11,263 nt of DNA. Source: Rickettsiaceae bacterium. Lineage in GTDB: Bacteria; Pseudomonadota; Alphaproteobacteria; Rickettsiales; Rickettsiaceae. Under the pieces are notes generated by a model. That model had not been told where the DNA came from. It saw only the letters and a program-made list of their open reading frames with translations, and did not search any database. The position numbers and the translations under genes are program-made. Location of the stretch: contig JAKONF010000178.1 of the NCBI GenBank assembly GCA_022702085.1, positions 1 to 11,263 of the forward strand, written 5' to 3'. Position 1 is the first letter of the stretch. Each line of letters opens with the position of its first letter. Below, piece after piece: positions 1 to 5,693 of the stretch.

Positions 1-165
1 AAGGGAATGTACAAAGGTAGACCACCCTCAATTGATAGTGCTATAATAAAGCAGCACTTACTTGAGGGTAAAAGACCAACTGATATAGCTAGGGAAATGC
101 GGATATCTAGAGGTATTATTTATAAAATTAAGGGGAAGATAAACAAGCAAGACAATATGATATAA
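1..165 (+). CDS. Serine recombinase (resolvase/invertase) C-terminal end, partial
   Basis: The window opens inside a reading frame that runs to a TAA at 163-165; the N-terminal catalytic domain lies outside the window. The 54 visible residues begin with YKGRPPSID and continue through a helix-turn-helix with the signature TDIAREMRISRGIIYKI. This is the usual C-terminal DNA-binding module of Tn3-family resolvases and Hin/Gin-type invertases (HTH_7), which binds the crossover site in the minor and major grooves. In this family the protein cuts and rejoins DNA through a serine in its N-terminal domain, which cannot be checked here. The frame ends 60 bp before the rpn pseudogene on the same strand. 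It may belong to a transposon, plasmid or integrative element whose remainder is to the left. The family call is firm; whether the full gene is intact is unknown. Confidence 0.85.
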   Translation, partial: KGMYKGRPPSIDSAIIKQHLLEGKRPTDIAREMRISRGIIYKIKGKINKQDNMI

Positions 166-179
166 AGAAACTTAAAGAG

Positions 180-208
180 TTGATAAGTAAAAGACTTAAC
201 TTTCGAAT
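180..208 (+). promoter_or_regulatory. Candidate promoter for the rpn pseudogene
   Basis: TTGATA at 180-185 (five of six bases of the -35 consensus) is followed after 17 bp by TCGAAT at 203-208 (four of six of the -10 consensus), just upstream of the ATG at 226. No convincing Shine-Dalgarno site lies before that ATG. In AT-rich DNA such matches are common, so this is only a candidate. Confidence 0.25.
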
Positions 209-225
209 TCAGAACAATTACATAA

Positions 226-950
226 ATGACAGATAAGAAGAAAAAACAAGTATCAGCCGATACAATTGTTAAAAGCAGTACTCCAAGTGATGCTTTGTTT
301 AAAACTATTATGGAAGATGTGGTAGCTGCCAGAGAGTTTTTAGAACATTATCTGCCTAATAATTTAAAAGAACTTGTTGACCTGTCAACTGTTAGGATAG
401 AGAAAGAATCATTTGTAGAAGATAATCTCAAAAGAGCCTTGAGTGATATCATATACTGTATAAAAAATAAAGAGGGAGAAGATGCTTACGCATATGTATT
501 AATCGAGCAGCAAACTAAGCCAGACTATTTAATAGCTTTTAGATTATGGAAATACATGCTGCTACTGATTGATCGTTATGTCAAAAAGAATGGCATCGGC
601 AATACTAGTAGTGCTAGCAGCAAATTAAAGTTTCCTTTAGTAATGCCTATTGTGTTCTATAATGGGACAAAGAAGTACAATGCACCATTAAACTTGTGGG
701 ACTTATTCTCAAATCCTGAATTAGCTAAGAGACTAATGACATCTGACTATAGATTGGTGGACTTACAGAGTATGAGTGATGATGAAATACAGCAAAAAGC
801 TCATTTTGGCATGATTGAATACTTCATGAAGCATATTCAAACCAGAGACATCATAAAACTTTGGGCGGATTTTCTTGCAAGCTTTAAAGAGGCTGTTCTG
901 CTTGATAAAGAAAGAGGTTAAATTTATATCAAACACTTACTATGGTATCA
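226..950 (+). pseudogene. Rpn/YhgA-family putative nuclease (PD-(D/E)XK), 5' part of an interrupted gene
   Basis: The open part encodes 231 residues of an Rpn family recombination-promoting nuclease/putative transposase (Transposase_31, YhgA-like). Family marks are visible: TPSDALFKTIMED near residues 19-31, the acidic SDIIY (Asp74) and LIEQQTKPD (Glu94, Gln96) of the divergent PD-(D/E)XK site, and PIVFYNGTKKY at 141-151. In Escherichia coli, Rpn proteins are DNA endonucleases linked to RecA-independent recombination. The frame stops at TAA 919-921, but the next codons (IYIKHLLWY, 922-948) still read as the family's continuation, so this stop looks like a point mutation. Homology then breaks at the IS110 insertion and resumes at 2197. 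The N-terminal nuclease domain could in principle still be made, but the gene as a whole is dead. Confidence 0.85.
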
Positions 951-985
951 ACTATGTTGTTATATAAAACTAAATAAATTTAATC

Positions 986-1939
986 TTAAGTTTTAGTTAT
1001 TGCTTCTTGGGCAAAGAAATCACGTAACTTCGCGTTAGCGATAACAATAATTTTGCGACTCAAAGCAATAAAAGCTACCATTTTTTTCTTTCCATTCAAA
1101 ATAAGATTATCGTAAAAAACTTTAAGTGATGAGTTTGAATTCCTAGCAGCCATAGCAGATAAAAATAATAATGGTTTTACCAAGCTTCTACCATAACCTG
1201 TACTCCTGTAACCTTTGTGTTTTCCACTATCATTGGCTTTAGGAGCAAGTCCGACAATGCTAGCTATTTGCTTACGATTGACATATCCTAACTCAGGAAG
1301 CAAAGCCATTAATTCATTAGCAACAACATCTTCAATACCTGGTATAGATTTTAGAATACGCTTTTTAGAATTTAGTGTATTATCTTTTTTTATCAGAGTT
1401 TCTATTTGATCAATAATATGTGCTTTCTGTTTTAATAAAGCATCTATGACAGATTGACAGCTCTCTTTAACTAAATTAATACTTGGAGATTTTAATCTAT
1501 TTGTTTCTGCAACAATCATTTGTTTTAGATCGTTTCTACGTTGTACTAAAGCATAGAGAGTATGAGATTGTTCAGTCTTTGGAGAAAATAAATCTAATCT
1601 TGAGCATCGCTCAAATCCATACAAAGACAAAGCCTTAGCATCAAGAGCATCTGTTTTGCTCTTATTACCAAATGATTTAATAAAGTTTTTTACATTACGA
1701 GTATTGGCTCTGTGTACGGCAATATTATATTTACAGAGAGTAAGTAGTAATTGCATTTCATAACCGCCAGTAGCTTCAAGTATACACAAGGAATTTTTAT
1801 CCAAATTAAAATCTTTCATGAATTTACTGATGCCAAGATCATTATTTTCATATTCTTTGATTTGTTTCTTTTTGTGGGTAGCAACTACAAAATTGAATTT
1901 ACCTATGTCAATGCCAATAAAATTGTTATATTCTTTCAT
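986..1939 (-). CDS. IS110-family transposase (bridge-RNA-guided recombinase)
   Basis: This is a 317-residue DEDD recombinase of the IS110 family. The N-terminal RuvC-like domain shows the acidic set: Asp11 in GIDIGK, Glu55 in LEATGGYE, and Asp97 and Asp100 in KTDALDAKAL. This spacing is close to that of IS621. The C-terminal Transposase_20 region runs from about 195 (ILKSIPGIEDVVANEL) through IASIVGLAP and RSTGYGR to about 270; the catalytic serine is probably Ser246 or a neighbour there. Family members catalyse insertion and excision through strand exchange at a 2-bp core under guidance of a bridge RNA. I start at 1939 because MKEYNNFIGID matches the family N-terminus; an in-frame ATG at 1999 would add 20 residues and run into the RNA guide region. 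The length is normal and no frameshift is visible, so the protein is probably functional. Confidence 0.92.
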   Translation of the reverse strand: MKEYNNFIGIDIGKFNFVVATHKKKQIKEYENNDLGISKFMKDFNLDKNSLCILEATGGYEMQLLLTLCKYNIAVHRANTRNVKNFIKSFGNKSKTDALDAKALSLYGFERCSRLDLFSPKTEQSHTLYALVQRRNDLKQMIVAETNRLKSPSINLVKESCQSVIDALLKQKAHIIDQIETLIKKDNTLNSKKRILKSIPGIEDVVANELMALLPELGYVNRKQIASIVGLAPKANDSGKHKGYRSTGYGRSLVKPLLFLSAMAARNSNSSLKVFYDNLILNGKKKMVAFIALSRKIIVIANAKLRDFFAQEAITKT

Positions 1940-1964
1940 ATGTATCTCGAGTTTTATATTTAGG

Positions 1965-2003
1965 ATTGTAATCGGGAGAACTAAAAGTATCCCATTCAAC
2001 TAT
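1965..2003 (-). other. Predicted donor-binding loop of the bridge RNA
   Basis: In transposase orientation, the left donor guide ATAGTTG (1997-2003) is identical to the element's distal end with its core (949-955). The right donor guide TTACAA (1966-1971) is the reverse complement of TTGTAA at the element's transposase-proximal end (2190-2195). A GGGA/TCCC hairpin (1990-1993 with 1974-1977) lies between them. The joined ends in a circular form would read ATA-GT-TGTAA, sharing the GT core and the following TG with the predicted target. Confidence 0.6.
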
Positions 2004-2027
2004 TCAAACGTCTCGAGAGAAGGGGCT

Positions 2028-2067
2028 AGAGTACCATGATACCAACGGTTGACCAACCTACTCTGAT
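2028..2067 (-). other. Predicted target-binding loop of the bridge RNA
   Basis: The left target guide is ATCAGAGT on the minus strand (2060-2067), identical to the left junction (2195-2202). The right target guide is TGGTATCA on the minus strand (2037-2044). It is the reverse complement of the right junction read in element orientation (943-950). Between them GGTT/AACC (2047-2050 with 2055-2058) forms a small hairpin, and AGAGTA/TACTCT (2028-2033 with 2059-2064) can close an outer stem, though this overlaps the left guide. Together they predict the original target ATCAGA-GT-TGATACCA. Confidence 0.65.
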
Positions 2068-2129
2068 ACGATCGCTCATGCCCAAGAGAGACTATACTAC
2101 ATATTGGAGCCTCTCCTTTACTCTCTGAA

Positions 2130-2158
2130 AGTAATAGTATAAAATAATTTCTATTACT
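2130..2158 (-). repeat. 8-bp inverted repeat, 5' stem-loop of the predicted bridge RNA
   Basis: AGTAATAG at 2130-2137 pairs perfectly with CTATTACT at 2151-2158 across a 13-nt AT-rich loop. A direct repeat TTACTCTCT (2118-2126 and 2154-2162) partly overlaps it. IS621-type bridge RNAs begin with such a hairpin upstream of the target-binding loop. Confidence 0.6.
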
Positions 2159-2196
2159 CTCTCATTTTACTTTATACCATAGTTTTAATTTACAAC

Positions 2197-2507
2197 TCTG
2201 ATGCCAAAGTGCCTGAAGATAAGCAGCAAGAGTTAAATAACTTAATACTAAATAATTTAAATAAATCAGATAGAAAAAATATTATGCGTACTATAGCTCA
2301 AAAATATATCGATGAAGGTAAGCAGGAAGATAAAAATGAAGGCATAGAGCAAGGAATACATCAGGGAAGACAAGAAGGAGAACAAATTGGCCTTGCCAAG
2401 GGCATCAAAAAGATAGCAGTCAATATGAAAAAGGTTTAGATTATCAGTTAATTGCTCAAATGACTGGCCTTAGATTAGAAGAAATAAACAAATTCAAAGG
2501 AATATAA
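2197..2507 (+). pseudogene. Rpn-family nuclease, 3' part of the interrupted gene
   Basis: Reading resumes after the IS110 element as SDAKVPEDKQQEL, then a segment typical of this family, NIMRTIAQKYIDEGKQE, followed by a Gly/Gln/Glu-rich helical stretch with GIEQGIHQGRQEG and IGLAKGI. The frame then ends at a TAG near 2437, but one base away it continues as GLDYQLIAQMTGLRLEEINKF to TAA at 2505-2507, the usual C-terminal helix-turn-helix-like tail. A single-base slip in the A-run near 2429-2435 explains this. A GTG at 2209 could open a 76-residue frame, but no ribosome binding site supports it and the piece is better read as a remnant. Joining the flanks at the predicted target site does not restore the frame, so the gene was probably already damaged when the element landed. 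Confidence 0.8.
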
Positions 2508-2570
2508 TGGCTAAAATGAATAGTTGTAATTTTTTCTGCATCTAGGCTTAAAACTGAATATTTATATTTT

Positions 2571-2924
2571 ATGACTCCTAAGACACTCAATGAACAAGAA
2601 GCTCTGCTAAACTTTAGTGAGATTGCGGAAGAAGCTTACGTTTTAGTTAAAGCACCAAGATATCTAAAAGTTCATTTTCTAAAAAAAGCTCTCATCAGGA
2701 TGATCTATAATACCTACCACATGTTTAAATCACTAAGTCATTTAGCGCAAGTAATCTTGCCTGGAATAATAAAAGATTTCTCATATTCTGCGCAATACCT
2801 GCAAACGCATTTAGATGATGTCTTAATAGAATGCGAAGGTGCCATAGTTATTGTGGAAAATAAAGATGGCAAGAGCATTGGCGTTTTGATACCTCTACAG
2901 CTATATAAAATGATGTTTCAATAA
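2571..2924 (+). CDS. Hypothetical protein with Phd/YefM-antitoxin-like C-terminus
   Basis: This 117-residue ORF is only partly recognisable. Its last 45 residues (YLQTHLDDVLIECEGAIVIV, then GKSIGVLIPLQLYKMM) resemble the core of Phd/YefM antitoxins: a short helix, a beta-strand pair around a basic turn, and a VLIPLxxY ending. In the usual family this core sits at the N-terminus and is followed by a toxin-binding tail. Here it is at the very end, preceded by about 70 helical residues of unknown nature (SEIAEEAYVLVKAPRYLKVH), so it would be an unusual or truncated member. No toxin gene lies beside it. No Shine-Dalgarno site precedes the ATG, and the frame is open for about 50 bp upstream, so the start is uncertain. 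It lies 63 bp after the rpn remnant on the same strand. It may be a fragment. Confidence 0.4.
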   Translation: MTPKTLNEQEALLNFSEIAEEAYVLVKAPRYLKVHFLKKALIRMIYNTYHMFKSLSHLAQVILPGIIKDFSYSAQYLQTHLDDVLIECEGAIVIVENKDGKSIGVLIPLQLYKMMFQ

Positions 2925-2966
2925 AAATAAAAACTGTTCTGCGAAGTAAAACTCTAAACAAATGAA

Positions 2967-3098
2967 TTATTTCTTATCTGCCTGAGATGATAGCCACACG
3001 TTTATAGACACTATAAGTGAAATTATAAATACAATACCGTATGTAAAGAATATATTTATTTTATAGTCAAAAGAATTTTGCAGCACAACATTAATCAT
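2967..3098 (-). CDS. Small single-pass membrane protein or 3' half of a frameshifted gene
   Basis: This 43-residue ORF starts MINVVLQNSFDYKIN, has a hydrophobic stretch of about 20 residues (FFTYGIVFIISLIVSINVWL) and ends SSQADKK. Its ATG follows the stop codon of the preceding minus-strand ORF by a single base (TAGAATG), which fits either translational coupling of two tiny membrane proteins or one 75-residue gene broken by a frameshift. The family is not recognised. A role cannot be given; small membrane proteins of mobile elements (toxins, entry-exclusion or transfer proteins) are only possibilities. Confidence 0.3.
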   Translation of the reverse strand: MINVVLQNSFDYKINIFFTYGIVFIISLIVSINVWLSSQADKK

Positions 3099-3099
3099 T

Positions 3100-3198
3100 C
3101 TAAACTAATAATAGGAATGATAGGTTTTGTACGGCTCTTGCCACTGCTTGCCAAAAGTGAGTATTTGTTATTTCCTCATTATTATCTATCTTTTTCAT
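3100..3198 (-). CDS. Small ORF with a strong ribosome binding site, unknown function
   Basis: The 32 codons begin MKKIDNNEEITNTHFWQAV and end in a hydrophobic LSFLLLV. AGGGGG (plus-strand 3203-3208) lies four bases before the ATG, one of the better Shine-Dalgarno sites in the window, which argues that this was or is a translated start. The frame ends at TAG 3100-3102, and the next ORF starts one base later. Either it is a very short protein or the N-terminal part of a frameshifted one. The product is not recognised. Confidence 0.35.
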   Translation of the reverse strand: MKKIDNNEEITNTHFWQAVARAVQNLSFLLLV

Positions 3199-3263
3199 AC
3201 AACCCCCTAAATTTCAATCATAATACTTTTGTCATTTGATATATTATATTAAACAATTATATT

Positions 3264-3467
3264 TTACCAGCTTAATTTTTGAATTTTATGCATTAAGCAA
3301 GCTTTGAGTAAACGTGCTGAAGTTACAATTGCTTTTTCGTCATTAGTGGATTCTGAGGGAAAGAAAAGATGGACATAATTTTGATGCTTATAAAACTTGA
3401 TCTCAGCCGTATCTTCTATTGAAATTAACCTAGAGAAGTATAACCAGGCTGCTCTGATTTGTTTTGG
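3264..3467 (-). pseudogene. C-terminal remnant of an unrecognised protein
   Basis: An open frame of 67 residues with no start codon runs from just after a TAG (3468-3470) to TAA at 3264-3266. The composition looks like a real globular protein and not random AT-rich DNA: it contains RAAWLYFSRLISIEDTAEIK, then YVHLFFPSEST and ends ARLLKACLMHKIQKLSW. The upstream end runs straight into the promoter region of the opposite-strand protease gene, so the rest of the gene has been lost. I do not recognise the family. It lies upstream of the small minus-strand ORFs and may once have formed a transcript with them. A protein-profile search with this C-terminus would settle its origin. Confidence 0.4.
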
Positions 3468-3540
3468 CTAACTAATACAATAACTTTTATTTGTTCTATT
3501 AAAACAACTAACTAATCAGTAAATGAACTAAAAATTAGTA

Positions 3541-3593
3541 TTTCTTTTTATATATACTTATAGTATAATTGAAACATATTATTTAACTAAAGG
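3541..3593 (+). promoter_or_regulatory. Candidate promoter and ribosome binding site of the LRR-protease gene
   Basis: A perfect -10 hexamer TATAAT lies at 3564-3569. The only hexamer at 17-bp spacing, TTTCTT (3541-3546), is a poor -35, so the promoter would be weak or activator dependent. AAAGG at 3589-3593, eight bases before the ATG at 3602, supports that start codon. Confidence 0.4.
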
Positions 3594-3601
3594 TATTATA
3601 G

Positions 3602-4834
3602 ATGAAAAAAGATCGAGAATTATTAGATAGAACTTTAAATGTTATAGATCAAACATTAATAGATCAAAGATTGCCCGATGACATTTTAAATGCTATTGAA
3701 ATCGGCAACAAAAATAAATTACCTATAGTACTATCAAATAAAAAAATAGATGATTCACAAGTATTATCGATATTAAAAGCTGTTGAACAACCTTTTATAA
3801 TTAATCTTTGCCATAATAATATTACCGACTCTGGAGCTGCGATTTTAGCTAAATCTTCTAATCTTTACTTCAATTTAAAAAAGTATACTGCTGCTTTTTC
3901 TATGAACGAGGAAAACCAATATAATATGATATTTATTAGCAATAATCACTCAATAAGCAGTGAGTTCATAAGCCAATATTTACATAGTAACAAAAACTGT
4001 AATGATGAGATATTAAAGCAAGCTCCAAATTCATTTGCTATATCTGTAGGGGGTCCTCTGGATAGTTTCTTGGTAGATAATTTAAAATTAACAATTCAAA
4101 AGCAGCTATCAGAACACGATCAAGCCAACAATATCAAATCGCGCCACATAGTAATGCATGATACTAATCCTTGGTACAGTGTCGATAAAATTGATAAGTT
4201 ATTACATCTAAAACTGGCTAATAACAAACAAATCAGCATAGTACATAGTATAGAGTTTGAGGAAAAAGAATTGCTAATTGATAATATCTCAGTAGCAGTA
4301 AAGGAGGTGATAGATAGTGGCAAAATAGCAGTGGTGCCATTACACATGCATGGTAATCACTATACGGCTTTGGTTATCAAAAAACAGACTGATAATATTT
4401 TGCAAATTATATATAACGATTCAAATGGTAATTCTTTGATGAGTGAGAAAAACTCAGGAGCTTTAATTAGAGCTATCTCTAAGGTAAATACAGAATTTAC
4501 TTTAATAGATATATGCTTAAAGCAGCAATATAATGATGATGACTGCGGCCCATATACGATTGAGAATTTGGTTAAGCTAGCTATTACTGACACTAGTAAT
4601 ATGCATAAAAACCAGATACAAAAGTTATTGCAGATTGAAGATAGTAGCAATGGTAATGATGCATCATTTATTCGCATGCAACATGCTATCGAACTAGAGC
4701 AAACTTTTATTAATTCACCAATATGCAACATTAAAGATGATATGATGGATTTAGATGTTGAACATATCAATACAGCAGCTGGTCAAGAAAATTGTCTACA
4801 TGAAATGGGATTTATGGGGATAATAAATGATTAG
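3602..4834 (+). CDS. LRR protein with CE-clan (Ulp1/SENP/YopJ-type) cysteine protease domain, putative deubiquitinase-like effector
   Basis: This 410-residue protein has two parts. Residues about 39-93 resemble two degenerate ribonuclease-inhibitor-type leucine-rich repeats (LPIVLSNKKIDD, FIINLCHNNITDSGAAILA). Residues about 185-330 match a CE-clan peptidase: NPWYSVDKIDKLL (Trp191, like the Ulp1 WLND-I motif), HGNHYTALVI (catalytic His253), IIYNDSNGNS (acidic Asp273), then QQYNDDDCGPYTIENL with oxyanion Gln309 exactly six residues before nucleophile Cys315. The spacing equals that of Ulp1/SENP. CE-clan bacterial effectors (RickCE, the Orientia deubiquitinase, SseL, ElaD, Wolbachia CidB) remove ubiquitin or ubiquitin-like proteins, and YopJ relatives acetylate host proteins. 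The local motifs favour a peptidase. No signal peptide or membrane segment is seen; it probably acts inside the host cell. The last 60 residues are of unknown nature. Substrate and secretion route are inferred, not seen. Confidence 0.8.
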   Translation: MKKDRELLDRTLNVIDQTLIDQRLPDDILNAIEIGNKNKLPIVLSNKKIDDSQVLSILKAVEQPFIINLCHNNITDSGAAILAKSSNLYFNLKKYTAAFSMNEENQYNMIFISNNHSISSEFISQYLHSNKNCNDEILKQAPNSFAISVGGPLDSFLVDNLKLTIQKQLSEHDQANNIKSRHIVMHDTNPWYSVDKIDKLLHLKLANNKQISIVHSIEFEEKELLIDNISVAVKEVIDSGKIAVVPLHMHGNHYTALVIKKQTDNILQIIYNDSNGNSLMSEKNSGALIRAISKVNTEFTLIDICLKQQYNDDDCGPYTIENLVKLAITDTSNMHKNQIQKLLQIEDSSNGNDASFIRMQHAIELEQTFINSPICNIKDDMMDLDVEHINTAAGQENCLHEMGFMGIIND

Positions 4835-4990
4835 TAACACTTAGTAATAATTTTGTTCATAACATAATTTATCACTAATTAATACAGCAAAGATAATGCC
4901 AAATCTTAGAAAGATACTGCTTCACGAAGTAATTAAGATAAGAAATTATTAAATTATAAATACGGCTAAATAATTAACTACCTAATTATA

Positions 4991-5119
4991 ATGCACTGTG
5001 CTGTTACAAATAGTACTATAAAATTATTTGCAGCACTAGTAAATAAAGGAACAAATATTGATCTTAAGAGTAGATATTAAGGTAATTCCTTAATCACAAC
5101 TGTTAACTATAATTATCGG
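4991..5119 (+). pseudogene. Decayed ankyrin-repeat fragment, paralogue of the gene at 8023
   Basis: The codons from ATG 4991 read MHCAVTNSTIKLFAALVNKG, then after a TAA at 5078-5080 continue NSLITTVNYNY. They align without gaps to codons 8128-8256 of the intact ankyrin gene (MHRAVINGDVELVAALIGKG onward), with 22 of 43 positions identical by hand count. It covers the first ankyrin repeat and part of the second. No matching sequence was found on either side, so this is a short surviving scrap of a duplicated gene. Since the identity extends to synonymous positions in several codons, the copy is probably not ancient, though this was judged by eye. Confidence 0.7.
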
Positions 5120-5693
5120 TGTTAATTACTATCTAAGATGCTCTTTTTTGGTTGTGACCTCATGTCTTATTCTATCTTTACTTTTAAAGTACATAAATTT
5201 TCTATGGCTGTAGTATATGTAGTATGCTAAGTAGACAACACTGTGATGCTTTTTCCTATGAAACCTATTGGGAATTCAAACTATGTAAATAATTTAAGTT
5301 CAGAAGAATGTATGATAGTAAAAAAATTTATCTTATAGGCTTCTTGAACTGTAAAAAAGTCATTTTTCATCAAACAACACTTTACTTTTGAAAATTATAA
5401 ACTAAGTTCTAATTTTCAAATTTTACCTAAGACGATAAATATCTCACGGTAAAGTGTTAGGCAATCCAGAATCTACATCTAACTAAATTGTAAATCAAAG
5501 TAAGAATTACAAGAATTAAGTCGAGTTAAATTCATGTCTAATATCATTAAAAAATTTAAATAATAAACATACTAAAGTATTTTACAACTAATTTTGTATT
5601 ACCATTTTAAACAAAGTTAATGTTTATATATTAAAATCTCTCACTAGTATTAATTATTATATTCGAATAAACTACAACTTTGAATTTGATAAT
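5120..5693. other. Non-coding, AT-rich spacer
   Basis: No convincing gene was found on either strand. The minus strand has short open stretches (about 30 codons from MKNDFFTVQEAYK, and about 48 start-less codons ending TTKKEHLR), neither recognised nor preceded by a ribosome binding site. The one notable structure is a nested inverted repeat at 5376-5458. The spacer separates the plus-strand ankyrin scrap from a minus-strand ankyrin pseudogene and is probably gene-decay debris. Confidence 0.5.
5376..5458. repeat. Nested inverted repeats (possible hairpin RNA or small palindromic element)
   Basis: The outer arms AACACTTTAC (5376-5385) and GTAAAGTGTT (5449-5458) are perfect 10-bp complements. 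Inside them TTTGAAAATTA (5387-5397) and TAATTTTCAAA (5410-5420) are a second perfect pair of 11 bp with a 12-nt loop. The left arms are one base apart, while the right arms are separated by 28 nt. The strands would form one long hairpin with a one-sided bulge. It may be a structured RNA, a miniature transposable element end-pair or a palindromic repeat of the type spread in Rickettsia; only a genome search for copies could tell. Confidence 0.5.

Larger units (their letters stand above)
1960..2165 (-). ncRNA. Predicted IS110 bridge RNA
   Basis: The non-coding DNA upstream of the transposase reads, in transposase orientation, as a bridge RNA. It holds a 5' stem-loop (2151-2158 paired with 2130-2137), then a target-binding loop (2067 down to 2028) and a donor-binding loop (2003 down to 1965), each with a left guide, a small hairpin and a right guide. 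Known bridge RNAs have this order: the left guide repeats the left DNA sequence, and the right guide is the reverse complement of the right DNA sequence. All four guides here follow that rule. The ends of the transcript are estimated. No sure promoter was found; TATAAA on the minus strand at 2171-2176 is a possible -10 box. The proposal rests on short matches seen by eye and has not been folded by software. Confidence 0.7.
951..2196 (-). mobile_element. IS110-family insertion sequence inserted in rpn
   Basis: A complete-looking IS110 element splits the rpn gene: rpn-like reading ends near 948 and resumes at 2197. The element carries one transposase on the minus strand and a long non-coding stretch upstream of it, the layout of the IS110 subgroup (bridge RNA upstream) rather than IS1111 (downstream). 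There is no classical terminal inverted repeat or long target duplication, as expected. A short direct repeat, CAACT at 949-953 and 2193-2197, spans both ends. The best placement of a 2-bp core is AC at 951-952 and 2195-2196, because the RNA guide segments then match both flanks. This gives 1,242 bp between the cores. The exact boundary may be off by one or two bases. A 10-bp inverted repeat (ACTATGGTAT 939-948, complement 2174-2183) also brackets it, with unclear meaning. Confidence 0.8.

Noticed and set aside
180..206. Imperfect palindrome around AAGT/ACTT downstream of the recombinase end as a possible crossover (res) site.
   Set aside because: The arms are only four bases and no repeated subsites with family spacing are present.
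1939..1999. 20-residue N-terminal extension of the IS110 transposase from an ATG at 1999.
   Set aside because: The added residues are not family-like, and the stretch overlaps the donor-guide segments of the RNA; MKEYNNFIGID from 1939 is the normal family start.
1215..2039. Plus-strand open frames of 64-73 codons opposite the IS110 element.
   Set aside because: They lie antisense to the transposase and RNA, show no family features and lack ribosome binding sites.
2209..2439. A stand-alone 76-residue gene from a GTG start.
   Set aside because: It is the continuation of the interrupted rpn frame, has no ribosome binding site and ends at a frameshift.
4120..4770. Two minus-strand open frames of 75 and 136 codons.
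   Set aside because: They are antisense to the CE-clan protease domain, rich in Ser/Ile/Leu as expected from mirrored AT-rich codons, and have no recognisable motif.
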